From: Tichowtungia sp964398915
GTDB taxonomy: Bacteria; Verrucomicrobiota; Kiritimatiellia; Kiritimatiellales; Tichowtungiaceae
DNA: 41,169 bases
Assembly (NCBI GenBank): GCA_964398915.1
Contig: CAYNOR010000018.1
Coordinates: 1 to 41,169, forward strand
Direction of reading: 5' to 3'
Of this stretch, positions 40,101 through 41,169 are shown piece by piece (position 1 is the stretch's first letter; each line of letters begins with the position of its first letter). A program made the position numbers and the translations under genes. The notes beneath the pieces were generated by a model. It saw only the letters and a program-made list of their open reading frames with translations. It was not told where the DNA came from and made no database searches.

Positions 40101-40973
40101 AACGCGCTGGTCAACGGACAGGCCTACAAGTCGTTTCTCGGCGTGGCGAAGATGATGGAGGACGCCGGTGATACGGACCGCGCGAAGGAATACCGCCAGC
40201 GTGCGCTCCGGCTGCGGCAGGCCTACAACAAGACGTTCTTCCAGCCGGAAAAAAACCGCTATCTCTGGTGGATCGGGCAGGACGGCAAGCGGCACGACTA
40301 TATCAATCCCCTAATCCAGGAAAACGCCGTGCTCTTCGGCATCGCGGATGGCATCGAGGCGGACACCGGCCTGCCACGCGGGCCGCGCGACGTGATGCAG
40401 GCGCTCTGGGACGCCTTCGAGGCGGCGGAGTATCGCGACAGCGCCAAGGGAAAAACGGTGGACTACATCGACTCCAAGACCGGCAACTACACCGGTTTCT
40501 ACTGGGGCATTCCCGTCAATCTGGAAGATGTTCCGGACGACTACAACTTCCAACACTACGGGACTTATGAGTTTCCCTATTACTGCAACGGCGGCATCTT
40601 CCCGCAGGATGCGGTGGCGGCGGTCATGGCCTTCTCCAGCGCCGGGATGAACGACAAGGCCGGCATCATCCGGCGGGAACTTTTCCGGCGCCAGCACGAG
40701 GGAATCCTCCCCAACGGCAGCGGCTTCTACATGGGCGTCGTCAACGTGCCCGGCCAGTGCTACTCGATCCTGAAATGGGACGGCACCCCGACGGACTACG
40801 AAGGGATCATCTCCCGCGACTGCTCGTTCCTGCAAACCGCAATCCTCATCAAGGACCCCGCACACGCGCTCTTCGAAGAAGCCATCAAGGTCGGGTCACC
40901 TGCACGCCTCCCTGTCCCAAACGCATGCGAAAGTGTGCCCCAAAAATCACAGATTGGTGCCGGTAGATTGTAA
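37107..40973 (+). CDS. Large secreted beta-propeller/(alpha/alpha)6 glycosidase-like protein, C-terminus disrupted
   Basis: A protein of about 1288 aa. A signal peptide (MKPMKIQNMIVGVASVVVLG, cleavage after SASA) is followed by two NHL/SMP-30-like propeller regions (about 30-300 and 325-620, with repeats such as QPNALAFGPDGALYVATG and TPVALAVSPDGQLVCSS), a beta-rich linker (about 640-830), and a helical barrel typical of GH15/63/78-like glycosidases (DDDGLIETFRDGNG, GWKNALVNGQAYKSFLGVAKMM, GFYWGIPVNLEDVPDDY, then YCNGGIFPQDAV). It probably acts on an extracellular polysaccharide; the substrate is unknown. The last 20 residues (PVPNACESVPQKSQIGAGRL) look unrelated to the domain, suggesting replacement by inserted DNA. 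Confidence 0.75.
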   Translation: MKPMKIQNMIVGVASVVVLGMSSASAEFLVNESSGSAEIYNSSGTHTGTFARGLTSPLGIAAGGGYVFIGDFGTGMIQKYSTGGAALGVVNINGGNSTAGWGTAGLAFANGRIQACAYTAGYVQSSALDAGTEDGNPATPSAYLYAAVADAWNNGSPSGMTSLAPNGFADSVAFTTVNLDGSGALNYWTPGVVEFGTYVTFTAGAGARGVVAAGSNTFYVALFHAGKVVKVYFDDTLGWKQSDWKTGLNQPVGLAIDGGNIYVGSYLDKTITGYSLADASLQSSFATVASPQYFALVTLANKATLPKPHTVGVSGGSATLQLNAAANVATKLHAADLLVAMSGGGTVERYDSATGWHVGTFINRIDQPNALAFGPDGALYVATGAVGGAGAVKKFHGVTGRFLGNFISVPAGQPGYLARASDLVWHEGDCFVVSCDDSKVQRYDGKTGAFKGTVATGNPAGWITQIAVRDGAVFTTEFNEGRVRRFPLVGGEPKVFVEQAGFTPWGIAFDQGGRCWWSGIGGIARFDGKTNAVVVPAGEVTTPVALAVSPDGQLVCSSNGRQSVTVWNISGQTPKLLRTISGPEVRDPTGVAFTTQPFEAPAQFGNFVPQPSNTGRDWTPKGTTIYSLRADAAAPVIVEFGLDTEGGDRAKTQLLREPMRLVFTLADGRQVDAWDVPAKRQLAPGKVDYQFNLSEGIDARWSVWTDNELLRMSLVLAGAKAGQVTKSELLIPFDPRAMGTTILAEEWGANGEVKAPLIISALDMGQLRLSNTGSDEALACRFTGSRLHKRIDLRIGFPVAGKGEIVFAPARLEKPRADISDADWAKIRRGLISLIHITPFMPAQENGSAWLGSPGGITGNNVISDPVSCMMERNFQWLTGMGDKAVIMGIDLNKIARKTLEFWLNQRMNADGSLDYVLQKGNISADSNTGVLNAATDYYLSTGDKSFVSANKDALVKAVGYLIARDLDDDGLIETFRDGNGKKQFGDTGYDTICSGWKNALVNGQAYKSFLGVAKMMEDAGDTDRAKEYRQRALRLRQAYNKTFFQPEKNRYLWWIGQDGKRHDYINPLIQENAVLFGIADGIEADTGLPRGPRDVMQALWDAFEAAEYRDSAKGKTVDYIDSKTGNYTGFYWGIPVNLEDVPDDYNFQHYGTYEFPYYCNGGIFPQDAVAAVMAFSSAGMNDKAGIIRRELFRRQHEGILPNGSGFYMGVVNVPGQCYSILKWDGTPTDYEGIISRDCSFLQTAILIKDPAHALFEEAIKVGSPARLPVPNACESVPQKSQIGAGRL

Positions 40974-41008
40974 GTTTAAATTCCGCATTTTTTCGGTTAC
41001 GAAGCATT

Positions 41009-41152
41009 TCACGCCGCCATCTCCTGAATGAACAGTTCTTCTACGGTCTTAAAACCAAGAATTCGGCAAGGACAGGTTTTAATCCATTCTTCGATCTGTT
41101 CGAGATCGGATCGGGTTAGAGCATTTAACGATTGAAAAACCGTAAAGATGGT
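41009..41152 (-). pseudogene. C-terminal fragment of an IS30-like transposase
   Basis: 47 codons up to a stop: SLNALTRSDLEQIEEWI, then KTCPCRILGFKTVEELFIQ. The pattern (L-T-x-x-x-L-x-x-I-x-x-W-I, a C-P/R-P motif, then LGFKTxxELF) matches the end of IS30-family DDE transposases, which usually read N-x-R-P-R-K-x-LGY/FKTPxE. An in-frame stop at 41153-41155 cuts it from any upstream part. It is a remnant, inserted at or near the 3' end of the glycosidase gene. Confidence 0.6.
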
Positions 41153-41169
41153 TTAATGTCTCCGTATGA

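Noticed and set aside
37899..40295. 798-codon open frame on the minus strand
   Set aside because: It is antisense to the glycosidase gene in GC-rich DNA, where the complementary frame stays open by codon bias. No family features and no ribosome site.

Overview
The window reads as a piece of a bacterial chromosome from the PVC (Planctomycetes-Verrucomicrobia-Chlamydiae) group, most likely a Kiritimatiellota-like anaerobe. This is inference. It rests on an LL-diaminopimelate-aminotransferase-type gene, ThyX, an acetate kinase/phosphotransacetylase pair, a cysteine-free ribosomal protein L36 and a high density of small dispersed palindromes. The 16S rRNA (partial, minus strand, 1-1127) should settle the placement by alignment.

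Layout. 1-1540: partial 16S rRNA gene with a leader hairpin, a boxA-like site and three tandem promoters repeating at exactly 116 bp. 1875-2603: a Bax-inhibitor-1/YccA membrane protein. 2783-7906: a minus-strand, partly translationally coupled cluster of a PurD-like ATP-grasp enzyme, two SET-domain methyltransferases, an unknown 313-aa protein, a 47-aa protein, a small membrane protein and a formyltransferase. I know of no described pathway with this composition; it is the best candidate for an undescribed system. 7925-8493: gene-free DNA packed with palindromes. 8494-12155: mfd, carrying dispersed palindromes in frame, coupled to a Cys-cluster protein. 12152-15092: a dapL-like aminotransferase, a hypothetical gene and a PIN-PhoH ATPase, all on the minus strand.

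15179-22639: a 7.4-kb integrative element inserted in the 3' end of tRNA-Leu(CAA) and bounded by a 24-bp direct repeat. It carries a replication-initiator-like gene, two unknown cargo genes, an NgoMIV-like type II restriction-modification pair, a helix-turn-helix protein, an excisionase and a tyrosine integrase. The integrase reading frame runs through the att core. In the chromosome it ends in antisense-tRNA sequence; in the predicted circular form the same frame would continue into a Cys-rich tail and the rep operon at the left end. To the right lie a partial tRNA-Leu copy and an integrase N-terminus fused in frame to an aldolase gene, traces of an older insertion at the same tRNA.

24194-30786: thyX, oligoribonuclease, ackA-pta and the end of the ribosomal protein operon (infA-rpmJ-rpsM-rpsK-rpoA-rplQ, without rpsD). 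30890-32945: LemA, a nucleotidyltransferase and a TPM-domain protein. 33068-35856: a methionine locus with promoter, SAM-clan-like riboswitch, metY and metX, split by a palindrome. 35958-40973: visibly more GC-rich DNA with an AraC-type regulator and a large secreted beta-propeller/glycosidase. The last 160 bases hold the tail of an IS30-like transposase.
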